Assembly (NCBI GenBank): GCA_963706685.1 | Contig: CAVPMY010000009.1 | Coordinates: 62,001-126,000, forward strand | DNA length: 64,000 bases | From: CADEEN01 sp963706685 | GTDB taxonomy: Bacteria > Pseudomonadota > Gammaproteobacteria > Burkholderiales > Burkholderiaceae_C | Direction: 5' to 3' | Shown: positions 50,242 through 59,693 of the stretch, piece by piece | Position numbering within the stretch: position 1 is the first letter of the stretch | Layout: each line of letters begins with the position of its first letter | The notes under the pieces: generated by a model | The model's database searches: none | Told to the model about the DNA's origin: nothing | Seen by the model: only the letters and a program-made list of their open reading frames with translations | Program-made: the position numbers and the translations under genes

Positions 50242-53200
50242 TTAGCTTGTGACCTGCGGCTCGCGTTTCACCCGGAACCAGGCCGCATAGAGCGCCGGCA
50301 ACGCCAGCAAGGTCAATGCCGTGGCCACGATCAGGCCGCCCATGATGGCCACTGCCATCGGTCCCCAGAAAACGCTGCGCGACAACGGGATCATGGCCAG
50401 CACGGCTGCCGCTGCGGTCAGCACGATCGGCCGGAAACGGCGCACGGCCGATTCGACAATGGCGTCCCATGCCGCAACGCCTCGTCTGCGGTCCTGTTCG
50501 ATCTGATCGATCAGGATCACCGAGTTGCGCATGATCATGCCCGCCAGCGCGATGAAGCCGAGCAATGCGACAAAACCGAAAGGCCGATTGAACAGCAGCA
50601 ACGCACCGGCCACGCCGGCGATACCCATCGGCGCCGTCAGCACGACGAGAAAAGCGCGCGAGACACTCTGCAACTGCAGCACCAGCAGCGTGAACATGAT
50701 GAACAGCATCACCGGCACGCCGACCGCGATCGAGTCCTGCCCTTTGCTGCTCTCGGCGACCGCGCCGGCAATCTCGATGTCGTAGTCGGGCGGCATCTCG
50801 GCCTTGAGCTTTTGCAGTTCGGGCCAGACCTGGAACGTGACCGTCGGCCCCTGGACACCCTCGACCACGTCGCCCTGCACCGTGGCGGCGAACTTGCGCC
50901 CTTCGCGCCAGATCACGCCGGGTTCCCAGGCGAACTCGAAGCGTGCGATCTGCGACAGCGGAATTGCGCGGCCACTGGCCGTGGGCAGGTAGGCCGTGGC
51001 CAGGTCGGTGATCGCATCACGCTCGTCGGCCGGCTGGCGCAGAACGATATCGATCAGCTTGTCGCCCTCGCGGTACTGGCCGACCGTGGTGCCCGACAAC
51101 ACGGTCCGCGCCGCGACCGCGATGTTCTGACTCGTCACCCCGAGCGCACGCGCCTTGTCCTGGTCGACCGCGAGGCGCAGCACCTTGACGCGCTCGTTCC
51201 AGTTGTCATTGACGCCGCGCATGCTCGGGTTGGCGCGAAGAATGGACTTGGCCCGATCAGTCCACGCCTGCACGCCGGCCACATCGGTGCCGACGACGCG
51301 AAACATCACCGGGTACGGCACCGGCGGACCATTGGGCAGCACCTTGGTGCGGCCACGGACCTCCGGGAACTCGGTGGCCAGAAGTCCCGGCAACTCGCTG
51401 CGCAAGGCATCGCGTGCGGCGAGGTCTTTCGGCAGCACGATGAACTGGCTGACATTGCTGTTCTGGAAGATCTGGTCGAGCGGCAGGTAAAAGCGCGGCA
51501 CGCCGGTGCCGATCCAGGCCGTCACGCTGGCCACACCGTCTTCCTTGGCGATGCGGGCCTCGAATCGCTTGGCAATCGACTCCGTCTCCTGAAAGGTCGC
51601 GCCCTCGGGCAGCCACAGGTCCACCAGCACTTCAGGGCGGCTCGAATCGGGAAAGAACTGCTGCTGCACGCGGCCCATGCCTACGATGCCGAGGACAAAG
51701 GTCAGCAGCGTGACGCCGATCGTGATCCAGCGATGGGCCACGCACCAGTTCACGAGCGCGCGCAAGCGCATGTAAAACGGCGAGTCGAACAGCTCGTGCA
51801 CTTCGCCGCCGTCGGCGTGCGGCCGAGTGTGCAGCAGCTTGACGCCGAGGTACGGCACGAAATACACCGAGACGAACCATGAGATCACCAGCGCCGCCGT
51901 GGTCACGGCAAAGATGGCAAACGTGTACTCGCCGGTCACCGACTTGGCCAGGCCGATCGGCAGGAAACCCGCCGCGGTGATCAGTGTGCCGGTCAGCATC
52001 GGCATCGACACCAGTTCGTAGCTGAAGGTGGCTGCGCGTGTACGCTCGTAGCCCTCCTCCATTTTGCGCACCATCATCTCGACGGCGATGATGGCGTCAT
52101 CGACCAGCAGGCCGAGCGCGATGATCAGCGAGCCGAGCGATATCTTGTGCAGGCCGACGCCCCAATAGAACATGGCGACGAAGGTGATCGCCAGCACCAG
52201 CGGGATCGTGATGCCGACCACCAGGCCCGGCCAGATATCGATGCGCAAGGGCTTGGTATGAAAGCCCAGCGCGATGAAGCTCACCGCCAGCACGACGACG
52301 ATGGCCTCGAACAGCACCTTGACGAATTCACCCACGGAGCGCGACACCGCCTGCGGCTGGTCCTGCACCTGGCTCATCTCGATGCCGTGGGGCAGCAGCG
52401 ATTGAATCGCCTTGGCCTCGGTGCGCAAAGCCTTGCCCAGTGCAATGATGTCGCCGCCCTTGGCCATCGACACGCCCAGCGCGATCACCGGCTTGCCCTG
52501 GTGGCGCACCTTGACCTGCGGCGGCTCGATGGTGCCGCGCGAAACCGTCGCGATGTCGGCCAGCCGCAGTTGCGTCGCTTGTCCCGTGGCCGCGTTGACG
52601 CCGCGAATCGGGAACAACTCGAGATCACTGACCGAGCGAAACTGGCCGCCGATGCGCACCTGCAGGTTTTCGCTGCCGGCGTTGAGCTGGCCGCTGCCTT
52701 CGACCGCGTTCTGCGCCTGCAGCTGCGAAATCACCGCGTTCAGGTCGAGCCCGAGCGTGGCCAATCGCTTGTGGGAGATCTCGACGAAGACCTTTTCCGG
52801 CTGGACGCCGAACAGTTCGACCTTGGCCACGTCCTTGACGCGCAGCAGCCGCTCGCGGATCTTGTCGGCATGCTCGCGCAATTCCTCGTCGGAAAAGCCG
52901 TCGGCCGACAACGCGTAGAGGGTGCCGTAGACATCGCCGAAATCGTCGTTGAAGACCGGGCCGATGACTCCCGAGGGCAGCGTCGATCGCATGTCGCCGA
53001 CGCGCTTGCGCGCCTGGTACCAGGCATCGCTGACATCGCGGCCGCGGATGACCTCTTTGACCTGCAGGATGGTCAGCGACTCGCCGGGCTTGGTATAGCT
53101 GCGGATGACGTCGCTGTATGGCACGTCCTGCAACGCGCGTTCGATCTTGCTCGTCACCTGCTCGGCCATCTGCTCGGCCGACGCGCCGGGCCAGAAGGCC

Positions 53201-53376
53201 TGCACCACCATCGCGCGAAAGGTGAAGGGCGGATCTTCGTCCTGGCCGAGCTGAAAGTAGGCCGCAATGCCGAGCACCATCAGCACCAGCATCAGGTACC
53301 GCGTCAGCGCCGGATGCTCGAGTGCCCAGCGAGAGATGTTCAAGCGCGACGACTCGGCAGCGGGCTGGGTGTCCAT
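50242..53376 (-). CDS. RND efflux transporter permease
   Basis: Proton-driven inner-membrane pump of the AcrB superfamily, 1044 residues. The N-terminal TM1 is followed by a large periplasmic loop, TM2-6, a second loop and TM8-12. The proton relay Asp pair is in LLVDDAIIAVEMMVRKMEEG of TM4. QFFPDSSRPEVLVDLWLPEG starts the second periplasmic half. It is 11 bp after the membrane fusion gene. No outer-membrane channel gene adjoins. Substrates cannot be predicted; drugs, solvents or metabolites are all possible. Confidence 0.94.
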   Translation of the reverse strand: MDTQPAAESSRLNISRWALEHPALTRYLMLVLMVLGIAAYFQLGQDEDPPFTFRAMVVQAFWPGASAEQMAEQVTSKIERALQDVPYSDVIRSYTKPGESLTILQVKEVIRGRDVSDAWYQARKRVGDMRSTLPSGVIGPVFNDDFGDVYGTLYALSADGFSDEELREHADKIRERLLRVKDVAKVELFGVQPEKVFVEISHKRLATLGLDLNAVISQLQAQNAVEGSGQLNAGSENLQVRIGGQFRSVSDLELFPIRGVNAATGQATQLRLADIATVSRGTIEPPQVKVRHQGKPVIALGVSMAKGGDIIALGKALRTEAKAIQSLLPHGIEMSQVQDQPQAVSRSVGEFVKVLFEAIVVVLAVSFIALGFHTKPLRIDIWPGLVVGITIPLVLAITFVAMFYWGVGLHKISLGSLIIALGLLVDDAIIAVEMMVRKMEEGYERTRAATFSYELVSMPMLTGTLITAAGFLPIGLAKSVTGEYTFAIFAVTTAALVISWFVSVYFVPYLGVKLLHTRPHADGGEVHELFDSPFYMRLRALVNWCVAHRWITIGVTLLTFVLGIVGMGRVQQQFFPDSSRPEVLVDLWLPEGATFQETESIAKRFEARIAKEDGVASVTAWIGTGVPRFYLPLDQIFQNSNVSQFIVLPKDLAARDALRSELPGLLATEFPEVRGRTKVLPNGPPVPYPVMFRVVGTDVAGVQAWTDRAKSILRANPSMRGVNDNWNERVKVLRLAVDQDKARALGVTSQNIAVAARTVLSGTTVGQYREGDKLIDIVLRQPADERDAITDLATAYLPTASGRAIPLSQIARFEFAWEPGVIWREGRKFAATVQGDVVEGVQGPTVTFQVWPELQKLKAEMPPDYDIEIAGAVAESSKGQDSIAVGVPVMLFIMFTLLVLQLQSVSRAFLVVLTAPMGIAGVAGALLLFNRPFGFVALLGFIALAGMIMRNSVILIDQIEQDRRRGVAAWDAIVESAVRRFRPIVLTAAAAVLAMIPLSRSVFWGPMAVAIMGGLIVATALTLLALPALYAAWFRVKREPQVTS

Positions 53377-53387
53377 GGCGCACCCGC

Positions 53388-54488
53388 TCAGCGCGCCGCG
53401 GCAGGCGCAGCTGCAACGTTGTACTGCGCGACTTTCTGCCCCGCCGTCAGCGTGTGCGCGCCGGCGCTGACCACGGCCTGGCCGGCGCTCAGGCCGCTGG
53501 CGATCAGCACCATGTTGCCTTCAGCGCCGGCCACGGCCACCGGCTGCGCGCGCACGGTCATCGCGCTGGTATCGAGCAGCCAGACGTGGGACCGGCCCTG
53601 CTGTTCGAACAGCGCCGCCAGCGGTACCTTGAAAGCACCGGCGGCGGCGGGCATGGCCAACGACACCGTGGCCGTTTGTCCAAGACGCACCGGTAGCGTG
53701 CCGATGTCGGCCTTGACGAGAAAGGTGCGTGTCACCGGATCGGCCGCTGCAGCCACCTCACGCACGGTTGCCGGCACGGCGGCGTCGCCGGCGCCCCACA
53801 GGCGCACTTGCAGCAGTCCGGGTTTGTCTTGAAGAGCGCGCAATTGCCCGGCTTGTTGCTCGGGCACCGAAAAGACGACATCGCGCGGGCCGTCGGGGGC
53901 CACGCGCAACACCGGTGCGCCGGCTGTCAACACGGCGCCAGGTTCGGCTTCGACGGCAGTCACGACGCCGTTGCGATCGGCGACCAACTGGGTGTATCGC
54001 GCCTGATTGCTTTGCACGCTGGCCTGCGCGCTGGCTTGAAGGTATTGCGCTTGTGCAGCCTTGTAGGTGGTTTCGCGACGGTCGAGTTCGGCAGCGCTGA
54101 TGAATCCTTGATCGCGCAACTCCTTGAATCGCTTCAGGTCAGCGCCGGCCTGTTCAGCCGTGACGCGCGCCGCTTCGAGGCCCGAGTTCGCGGCCTGCTG
54201 ACCCAGTCTGAGATCCATCGGGTCGAGACTGGCCAGCACCTGCCCTTTCTTGACGCTGTCGCCCAGTTCGACCGGGCGTGAAGTCATCTTCCCGGCAACA
54301 CGAAAGGACAGGCGCGATTCGGTTCTGGCACGCACTTCGCCCGCGTAGTCGATGCTCGTACCGGCCGACTGCTGGCCAACCGTCAGCGTGCGCACCGCGC
54401 GTACGGGCTCGGCGGGTGGCACAGGTTGCGTGCAGGCTGTACCCGCAACAATGAACGCCAAGGCAAGGAGGAGGGCGAGGCGACGCAT
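53388..54488 (-). CDS. RND membrane fusion lipoprotein
   Basis: Periplasmic adaptor of the HlyD/AcrA family, 366 residues. The signal peptide ends near VAGTAC with a possible lipid-modified Cys19. The first beta-barrel strand block DYAGEVRARTESRLSFRVAG is typical, followed by the lipoyl half KMTSRPVELGDSVKKGQVLA, a helical hairpin (about 95-165) and the second lipoyl half. It links the pump to an outer-membrane channel encoded elsewhere. It is the first gene of the pump operon and is preceded by an operator-promoter. Confidence 0.93.
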   Translation of the reverse strand: MRRLALLLALAFIVAGTACTQPVPPAEPVRAVRTLTVGQQSAGTSIDYAGEVRARTESRLSFRVAGKMTSRPVELGDSVKKGQVLASLDPMDLRLGQQAANSGLEAARVTAEQAGADLKRFKELRDQGFISAAELDRRETTYKAAQAQYLQASAQASVQSNQARYTQLVADRNGVVTAVEAEPGAVLTAGAPVLRVAPDGPRDVVFSVPEQQAGQLRALQDKPGLLQVRLWGAGDAAVPATVREVAAAADPVTRTFLVKADIGTLPVRLGQTATVSLAMPAAAGAFKVPLAALFEQQGRSHVWLLDTSAMTVRAQPVAVAGAEGNMVLIASGLSAGQAVVSAGAHTLTAGQKVAQYNVAAAPAAAR

Positions 54489-54547
54489 CGAAATTGCCTT
54501 TCAGGCCGCGCGGCACGTCGAGCGGGCAACGGGCAAAACCACTATTA

Positions 54548-54594
54548 CTGACTGACCGGTCAGTAATATACGAGCCCGCCACTGACCCTGTCAA
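54548..54594 (-). promoter_or_regulatory. Operator-promoter of the RND pump operon
   Basis: On the minus strand TTGACA (54589-54594), an 18-bp spacer and TATATT (54565-54570) form a near-consensus sigma-70 promoter. Directly downstream lies ACTGACCGGTCAGT (54551-54564), a perfect 14-bp palindrome continued by another GTCAGT half-site, covering the expected start of transcription near 54558. A repressor bound here would block initiation. TetR-family repressors commonly use such palindromes at RND operons, but no regulator gene is adjacent. Confidence 0.7.
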
Positions 54595-54692
54595 CGCCGC
54601 TCGGCCACGGGTGCATGGACAATCGCGGCCCAGCGCTCACCGATTCTTACAAGGAGCGCCCCCTCCGCCGGGCGCTGGCCGCCGGCTTGCTG

Positions 54693-55541
54693 ATGAGCGT
54701 CGATCATTACGAAAACTTTCCAGTCGCGTCCCTGCTTTGCCCGCCGGCACTGCGCCCAGCGGTCAGCGCGATCTATCTATTTGCGCGCACGGCAGACGAC
54801 ATCGCCGACGAAGGCAATGCGCCGCCCGCGCAGCGGCTGGCGTTGCTCGATCGCTACGAACGAGCCCTCCACGACGCCGTGGCAGGACACGGCAGCGGCG
54901 ACTGGCCCCAGGTCTTTGGCCCACTGGCAAAGCAGATCGCCATGCATGAATTACCGATCGACCTGTTCAGTCAGTTGCTGGCCGCCTTCAAACAGGACAC
55001 GCACAACCCGCAGTACGCCGACCGCAACGCATTGCTCTCTTATTGCAGCCGCTCGGCCGACCCGATCGGCAGGCTGCTGCTGCATTTGTCCGCTGTCCAG
55101 AATCCCGTTGCCCGCACGCAGTCCGATGCGATCTGCAGTGCGCTGCAGCTCATCAACTTCTGGCAGGACATGTCGGTCGATCATCCGCGCGGCCGCATCT
55201 ATGTGCCGCTGGCCGATGCGCAACGCCATGGTCTCGAAGTCAGTGCATTGAAAGAGGACAGTGACGCGTCGCGCGCGCTGGTGCGCGAACTCTGCGACTG
55301 GGCCCGCGAGTTGATGCACCAGGGCGAGCCGCTGGTCCACCGTCTGCCAGGCCGCTTTGGCTGGGAGTTGCGCGTCGTGGTTCAAGGTGGGCTGCGCATC
55401 CTCGACAAGATCGAGGCGCATGGCTACAACGCGCTGCGCTACCGCCCAACCCTGGGCGTCAGCGACATGCCGCTGATTACTTGGCGGGCCTTGTGGATGC
55501 GGTGCAACGACGCCGTGCTGCCGAAGCAGCCCGCACGATGA
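54693..55541 (+). CDS. hpnC: Hydroxysqualene synthase HpnC
   Basis: Squalene-synthase-like enzyme that converts presqualene diphosphate to hydroxysqualene in hopanoid synthesis. From ATG 54693 (MSVDHYENFPVASLLCPPAL) it has 282 residues, matching the family N-terminus. An in-frame ATG at 54615 would add 26 residues with little similarity; neither has a clear Shine-Dalgarno. The first diphosphate-binding motif is ARTADDIADEG and the second QDMSVDHPRGRIYVP. The stop overlaps hpnD by ATGA. Confidence 0.92.
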   Translation: MSVDHYENFPVASLLCPPALRPAVSAIYLFARTADDIADEGNAPPAQRLALLDRYERALHDAVAGHGSGDWPQVFGPLAKQIAMHELPIDLFSQLLAAFKQDTHNPQYADRNALLSYCSRSADPIGRLLLHLSAVQNPVARTQSDAICSALQLINFWQDMSVDHPRGRIYVPLADAQRHGLEVSALKEDSDASRALVRELCDWARELMHQGEPLVHRLPGRFGWELRVVVQGGLRILDKIEAHGYNALRYRPTLGVSDMPLITWRALWMRCNDAVLPKQPAR

Positions 55542-56386
55542 CCCCCGAGCAATACGTCGAAGACCGAGCCGCCAGCAGCGGCTCGTCCTTCTACTACGCC
55601 TTTCGCTTTTTGCCACCGCCTCGGCGCGCCGCCATCACCGCGTTCTATGCGTTTTGCCGCGAGGTCGATGACGTCGTCGACGAAGTGCATGACCCGGGCG
55701 TGGCGGCGACCAAGCTCGCCTGGTGGCGCAAGGAGGTGGCGTCGGCCTACGCTGGCGCGCCCAGTCATCCGGTGATGAAGGCCTTGATGCCGCATGTGCA
55801 AGCCTATGCGATCGAAGCCCGCCACCTGCTAGCAGTGATCGAAGGCTGCGAGATGGATTTGCAGCAAAGCCGATATCTCGACTTCGCTGGCCTGTCGCGC
55901 TACTGCCAGCTTGTCGCCGGCGTCGTCGGCGAAGTCGCGGCCAATATTTTCGGCCGCAGCGACGAGGCCACGACCATCTATGCACACAAGCTGGGGCTGG
56001 CGATGCAACTCACCAACATCATCCGCGATGTAGGCGACGATGCCCGCCGCGGCCGCATCTACCTGCCCTTGGATGAGCTCAAGCGGTTCGACGTCAAGGC
56101 CGGCGACATCCTCAAGCGCGACGCGCCGTGGGGCTACGGCGAACGGTTCAGCGCGCTGATGCGTTTCCAGGCCGAGCGCGCGCACCGCACTTACGACGCT
56201 GCGTTTGCGCTGCTGCCCGAGGTCGATCGCCGAGCGCAGCGGCCGGGCCTGGCAATGGCGCAGATCTACCGCACCCTGCTGCGCGAGATCGAAGCCGATG
56301 ACTTCCGGGTGCTGCACCAGCGCGTGTCGCTGACGCCGTTGCGCAAGGTCTGGATTGCGATGCGCACGCACTGGCTCGAGCGATGA
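55538..56386 (+). CDS. hpnD: Presqualene diphosphate synthase HpnD
   Basis: Condenses two farnesyl diphosphates to presqualene diphosphate, the first step of the HpnD-HpnC-HpnE route to squalene. From ATG 55538 it has 282 residues. The Asp-rich motif is CREVDDVVDE and the second IIRDVGDDARRGRIYLP. The start overlaps hpnC; a 12-codon frame overlaps its stop and leads into hpnE. Confidence 0.94.
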   Translation: MTPEQYVEDRAASSGSSFYYAFRFLPPPRRAAITAFYAFCREVDDVVDEVHDPGVAATKLAWWRKEVASAYAGAPSHPVMKALMPHVQAYAIEARHLLAVIEGCEMDLQQSRYLDFAGLSRYCQLVAGVVGEVAANIFGRSDEATTIYAHKLGLAMQLTNIIRDVGDDARRGRIYLPLDELKRFDVKAGDILKRDAPWGYGERFSALMRFQAERAHRTYDAAFALLPEVDRRAQRPGLAMAQIYRTLLREIEADDFRVLHQRVSLTPLRKVWIAMRTHWLER

Positions 56387-56417
56387 GCGACAAAGACCTT
56401 CCAAGTCGGCTCGTGCG

Positions 56418-57710
56418 TTGAGCAGCGCACGCAAGACACTCGCCATCGTCGGCGCCGGTTGGGCCGGCCTGGCCGCGGCGGTGCGCGCCACCGAAGCGGG
56501 CCATCAGGTTTGTTTGTTCGATATGGCGCCGCACCCCGGTGGCCGCGCCCGTGCTGTCGAACACGAGGGCATCATGCTCGACAACGGGCAACACATCCTG
56601 ATCGGCGCCTACCGCGACACGCTGGCCCTGATGCGCACGGTAGGTGCCGACCCTGCGACCTTGTTCGACCGGCGCCCGCTGGCACTGCCCGATCCGCAAG
56701 GCCGCGGCTTGGCGCTGCCGCGCGGACCGGCCGTGCCGGCCTTCATCCGCGCCGTGCTGGCGCTCGAGGACTGGCCATTGTCGGAACGTCTGGCCCTGCT
56801 GGCCGCCGCGCTGCGCTGGCGCTTGAGCGGCTTTCGCGCAGGTCCGACGCACACGGTTGCCGATCTTGTGCGGACGCTGCCCGAGCGCGCGCGGCAGACG
56901 CTGATCGACCCGTTGTGCGTCGCCGCGCTCAACACGCCGTCGTCGCAGGCCAGCGCACAGGTTTTCCTGCGCGTGCTTCGCGATGCGCTTTTCAGTGGCC
57001 GCGGCGGCGCGGACTTGTTGCTGCCGCGCGTCTCGCTCTCAGCGTTGCTGCCGACGCCGGCCGTGAAATGGTTGCAGGCCCATGGCGCTGAATTGCGCTG
57101 GACAGCACGCGTGCAATGCATCGAGCCCACGGCCGACGCGCACTGGCAAGTCGACGACCAGGCCTTCGGCAGCGTGTTGCTGGCCTGCAGCGCTCACGAG
57201 GCGGCCCGACTCGCGCAACCCGTGGCGCCAGGCTGGGCGCGCACGACCGCGGCCTTCGACTACGAGCCCATTGTCACCGTCTACCTGCGCAACCCCAGCG
57301 TGCGCCTACTGTCTCCGATGGTGGCGCTGCGCTGCGGGCTCGACGCACCGGCGCAGTTCGCATTCGATCTCGGTGCGCTCGATGCCAGCGGTGCGCGCGG
57401 TGGGCTCTTTGCTTTTGTGATCAGCGGCGCCAGGGCTTGGGTCGAAGCAGGCCTCGACAACACGGCACAGGCTGCCCTGCGCCAGGCGCGGTCCACCTTC
57501 GGCGCGAGCTCGTGGACCGTCGTGCGTACGATCGCCGAGCGCCGCGCAACCTTCTTGTGCAAACCGGGCATGTCGCGGCCGGCCAGCGCTGTTGCCCCCG
57601 GACTGGCTGCCGCCGGTGACTACATCGATGGCCCCTACCCTGCCACGCTCGAAGGTGCGGTGCGCTCGGCCATGACAGCGCTGAACAGCCTTGGACTGCG
57701 CAGTTCGTGA
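56418..57710 (+). CDS. hpnE: Hydroxysqualene dehydroxylase HpnE
   Basis: FAD-dependent amine-oxidase-like enzyme that reduces hydroxysqualene to squalene. The dinucleotide-binding fold KTLAIVGAGWAGLAAAVRAT is at the N-terminus and GGRARAVEHEGIMLDNGQH follows. The C-terminal FAD segment is LAAAGDYIDGPYPATLEGAV. The best start is TTG at 56418, giving 430 residues close to the conserved fold. The ATG at 56355 lies inside hpnD and adds 21 residues. The TTG overlaps the stop of a 12-codon frame. Shc (hopene cyclase) is not in the window. Confidence 0.9.
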   Translation: MSSARKTLAIVGAGWAGLAAAVRATEAGHQVCLFDMAPHPGGRARAVEHEGIMLDNGQHILIGAYRDTLALMRTVGADPATLFDRRPLALPDPQGRGLALPRGPAVPAFIRAVLALEDWPLSERLALLAAALRWRLSGFRAGPTHTVADLVRTLPERARQTLIDPLCVAALNTPSSQASAQVFLRVLRDALFSGRGGADLLLPRVSLSALLPTPAVKWLQAHGAELRWTARVQCIEPTADAHWQVDDQAFGSVLLACSAHEAARLAQPVAPGWARTTAAFDYEPIVTVYLRNPSVRLLSPMVALRCGLDAPAQFAFDLGALDASGARGGLFAFVISGARAWVEAGLDNTAQAALRQARSTFGASSWTVVRTIAERRATFLCKPGMSRPASAVAPGLAAAGDYIDGPYPATLEGAVRSAMTALNSLGLRSS

Positions 57711-57727
57711 CGCCTTCCGTTATGCGG

Positions 57728-57745
57728 GCATGGGTTTCGCCATGC
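57728..57745. promoter_or_regulatory. Inverted repeat upstream of the IclR gene
   Basis: GCATGG-GTTTCG-CCATGC, a perfect 6-bp inverted repeat with a 6-bp centre, ends 16 bp before the regulator's start codon. Its size suits an autoregulatory site of an IclR dimer, but an mRNA hairpin is equally possible. Confidence 0.3.
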
Positions 57746-57761
57746 AAGAATCGCGGTAGCC

Positions 57762-58544
57762 ATGGTGACCAAGGACCAAACCACCCCGAGCATCCAGGTT
57801 CTGGAACGCTGCTTTGCGCTGCTCGACGTGCTGTCGCAGCAACCCGAGTCGATGGCGCTCAAGGACATCAGCGAGCGCACTGGCCTGCACCCGTCGACTG
57901 CACACCGCATCCTCAACGACCTGACGACGGGCCGCTTCGTCGATCGGCCGCAGGCCGGCCAGTACCGCTTGGGCATGCGCCTGCTCGAGCTTGGCAACCT
58001 TGTCAAGGCACGGTTGTCTGTGCGTGAGTTGGCGGCCGGCCCGATGCGCGAGTTGCACCGGCTGACGCACCAGGCCGTCAATCTCTCGGTGCGTCAAGGC
58101 GATGAAATCGTCTACATCGAGCGTGCGTACAGCGAGCGTTCCGGCATGCAGGTGGTGCGCGCCGTCGGCGGTCGCGCGCCGCTGCACCTGACCTCGGTCG
58201 GCAAACTGTTCCTGGCGGCAGAGTCGCCCGAGCGCGTGCGCGCCTATGCCACTCGCACAGGACTGGCCGGCCACACGCGCAACAGCCTGACGCAGGTTGC
58301 GGCGCTCGAACGCGAGCTGGAGGGCGTGCGTGCGCGCGGCGTGGCCCACGACAACGAAGAGCTGGAGATCGGCGTGCGCTGCATCGCCGCAGGCGTCTAT
58401 GACGACGCGGGCAAGCTCGTCGCGGGCTTGTCGATTTCAGCGCCGACGGACCGCCTGGAATTGGCCTGGGCCGATCGCGTCAAGGCAACAGCACAGGACA
58501 TTTCTCGAGCGCTGGGCCACGAAGGCCCGGCGCGCAGCCGCTGA
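57762..58544 (+). CDS. IclR-family transcriptional regulator
   Basis: A 260-residue regulator. The N-terminal winged helix (about 8-70) contains LKDISERTGLHPSTAHRILN. The C-terminal effector domain (about 85-255) has the IclR signatures GRAPLHLTSVGKLFLAAE and DNEELEIGVRCIAAGVYD. Target genes are unknown; it starts 51 bp after hpnE on the same strand, but hopanoid control by it is not established. Its stop is one base from the convergent pbpG stop. Confidence 0.92.
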   Translation: MVTKDQTTPSIQVLERCFALLDVLSQQPESMALKDISERTGLHPSTAHRILNDLTTGRFVDRPQAGQYRLGMRLLELGNLVKARLSVRELAAGPMRELHRLTHQAVNLSVRQGDEIVYIERAYSERSGMQVVRAVGGRAPLHLTSVGKLFLAAESPERVRAYATRTGLAGHTRNSLTQVAALERELEGVRARGVAHDNEELEIGVRCIAAGVYDDAGKLVAGLSISAPTDRLELAWADRVKATAQDISRALGHEGPARSR

Positions 58545-58545
58545 T

Positions 58546-59547
58546 TCAGCTCAGCGGATCGGCAATGTTCGCGGTCGGCGGGCTGACCACTTGTTGGGTC
58601 GAGAGCCAGGTGCGAATGCGCTCGGCATCACCGACGCGCGAGAACTTGCCGGCCGAATCGAGCAGGACCAGGATCAGCTTGCGACCGGCAAGTTGCGCCT
58701 GCATGACCAGGCAGCGCCCGGCTTCAGAGATGTAGCCGGTCTTTTGCAGACCGATGTCCCAATCGTTGCTGCGCACGAGGCTGTTGGTGTTGCGAAAGTG
58801 AATGGCACGCGCACCAATCGCCATTTCAGCCTCGGGCGACGTCGACAGGCGTCGGATCATGTCGTTCTTCGAGGCTTCACCGACCAGCACGGCGAGGTCG
58901 GTTGCACTCGACTGATTGCGGCTCGACAAGCCCGTCGGCTCGACATAGTGCGTGCTGCTCATGCCCAGCGACCGCGCCTTGTGATTCATGGCCTCCACTG
59001 CCGCCGGCAGGCCGCCCGGATAGTGCCGGCCGAGCGCGTTGGCAGCGCGGTTCTCACTGGCCATCAGCGCCAGGTGAAGCATCTCTTCGCGCGTCAACCG
59101 TGTGCCGAGCTGCAGGCGCGAACGGCTGCCTTTTTCGGTGTCGATGTCTTCGGCAGTGATGGTCAGCTCTTCGTCAAGCGGCTGCTGCGCATCGGCAACG
59201 ACCAACGCAGTCATCAACTTGGTGATCGAAGCGATCGGCAGCACGGCATTCTGGTTCTTGCTCAGCAACACCTGTTGCGTGTCCTGGTCGAGCACCAGCA
59301 CGACCGCAGAGCGAAGTTCGAGCGGATCGTCAGCCGTATGAAGTCCCATCTGCTGGCCGTAGGACGGCACAGCCGGGGCGACGTAGCGTGCTCGCACCGC
59401 ACGCCGGGAAGATGCCGAGGCTTTCTTGTTCGCCTTGACAACAACGGTCTGGCGCTTCGACGCGGCCTCCACGGGCGGCGCCATCAGCGCCGACAGGGTC
59501 AGCGCGACGGATCCGAGCCACAAAGGTAACGTCTGCTTGCCAAACAC
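58546..59547 (-). CDS. pbpG: D-alanyl-D-alanine endopeptidase (PBP7 type)
   Basis: Penicillin-binding peptidase of family S11, 333 residues, cleaving peptidoglycan cross-links in the periplasm. A signal peptide ends near VEAASK. A basic Lys/Ser/Arg/Ala stretch (about 30-60) follows. The active-site motifs are SITK in LPIASITKLM, SEN in MASENRAANA, and KTG in GLQKTGYISEAG. Class PBP7 fits the size and lack of a C-terminal anchor. 146 bp of AT-richer DNA separate it from leuA; a promoter is likely there but not clear. Confidence 0.92.
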   Translation of the reverse strand: MFGKQTLPLWLGSVALTLSALMAPPVEAASKRQTVVVKANKKASASSRRAVRARYVAPAVPSYGQQMGLHTADDPLELRSAVVLVLDQDTQQVLLSKNQNAVLPIASITKLMTALVVADAQQPLDEELTITAEDIDTEKGSRSRLQLGTRLTREEMLHLALMASENRAANALGRHYPGGLPAAVEAMNHKARSLGMSSTHYVEPTGLSSRNQSSATDLAVLVGEASKNDMIRRLSTSPEAEMAIGARAIHFRNTNSLVRSNDWDIGLQKTGYISEAGRCLVMQAQLAGRKLILVLLDSAGKFSRVGDAERIRTWLSTQQVVSPPTANIADPLS

Positions 59548-59693
59548 CGGGAAACCCCTTACGACGATTCACACAGAGTCTAACTGCGGCGCAAACATAT
59601 GCAATATCAAATACTTGCGTGTTTCTCCTAAAGTCGTTCCTTGGGAAGCCCTGGAATTTGACTTATCTCACGGGTTGACATTCTTTCGCCTGA

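Noticed and set aside
59675..59680. TTGACA on the plus strand in the gap between pbpG and leuA
   Set aside because: The matching -10 position has no similarity and no plus-strand gene follows.
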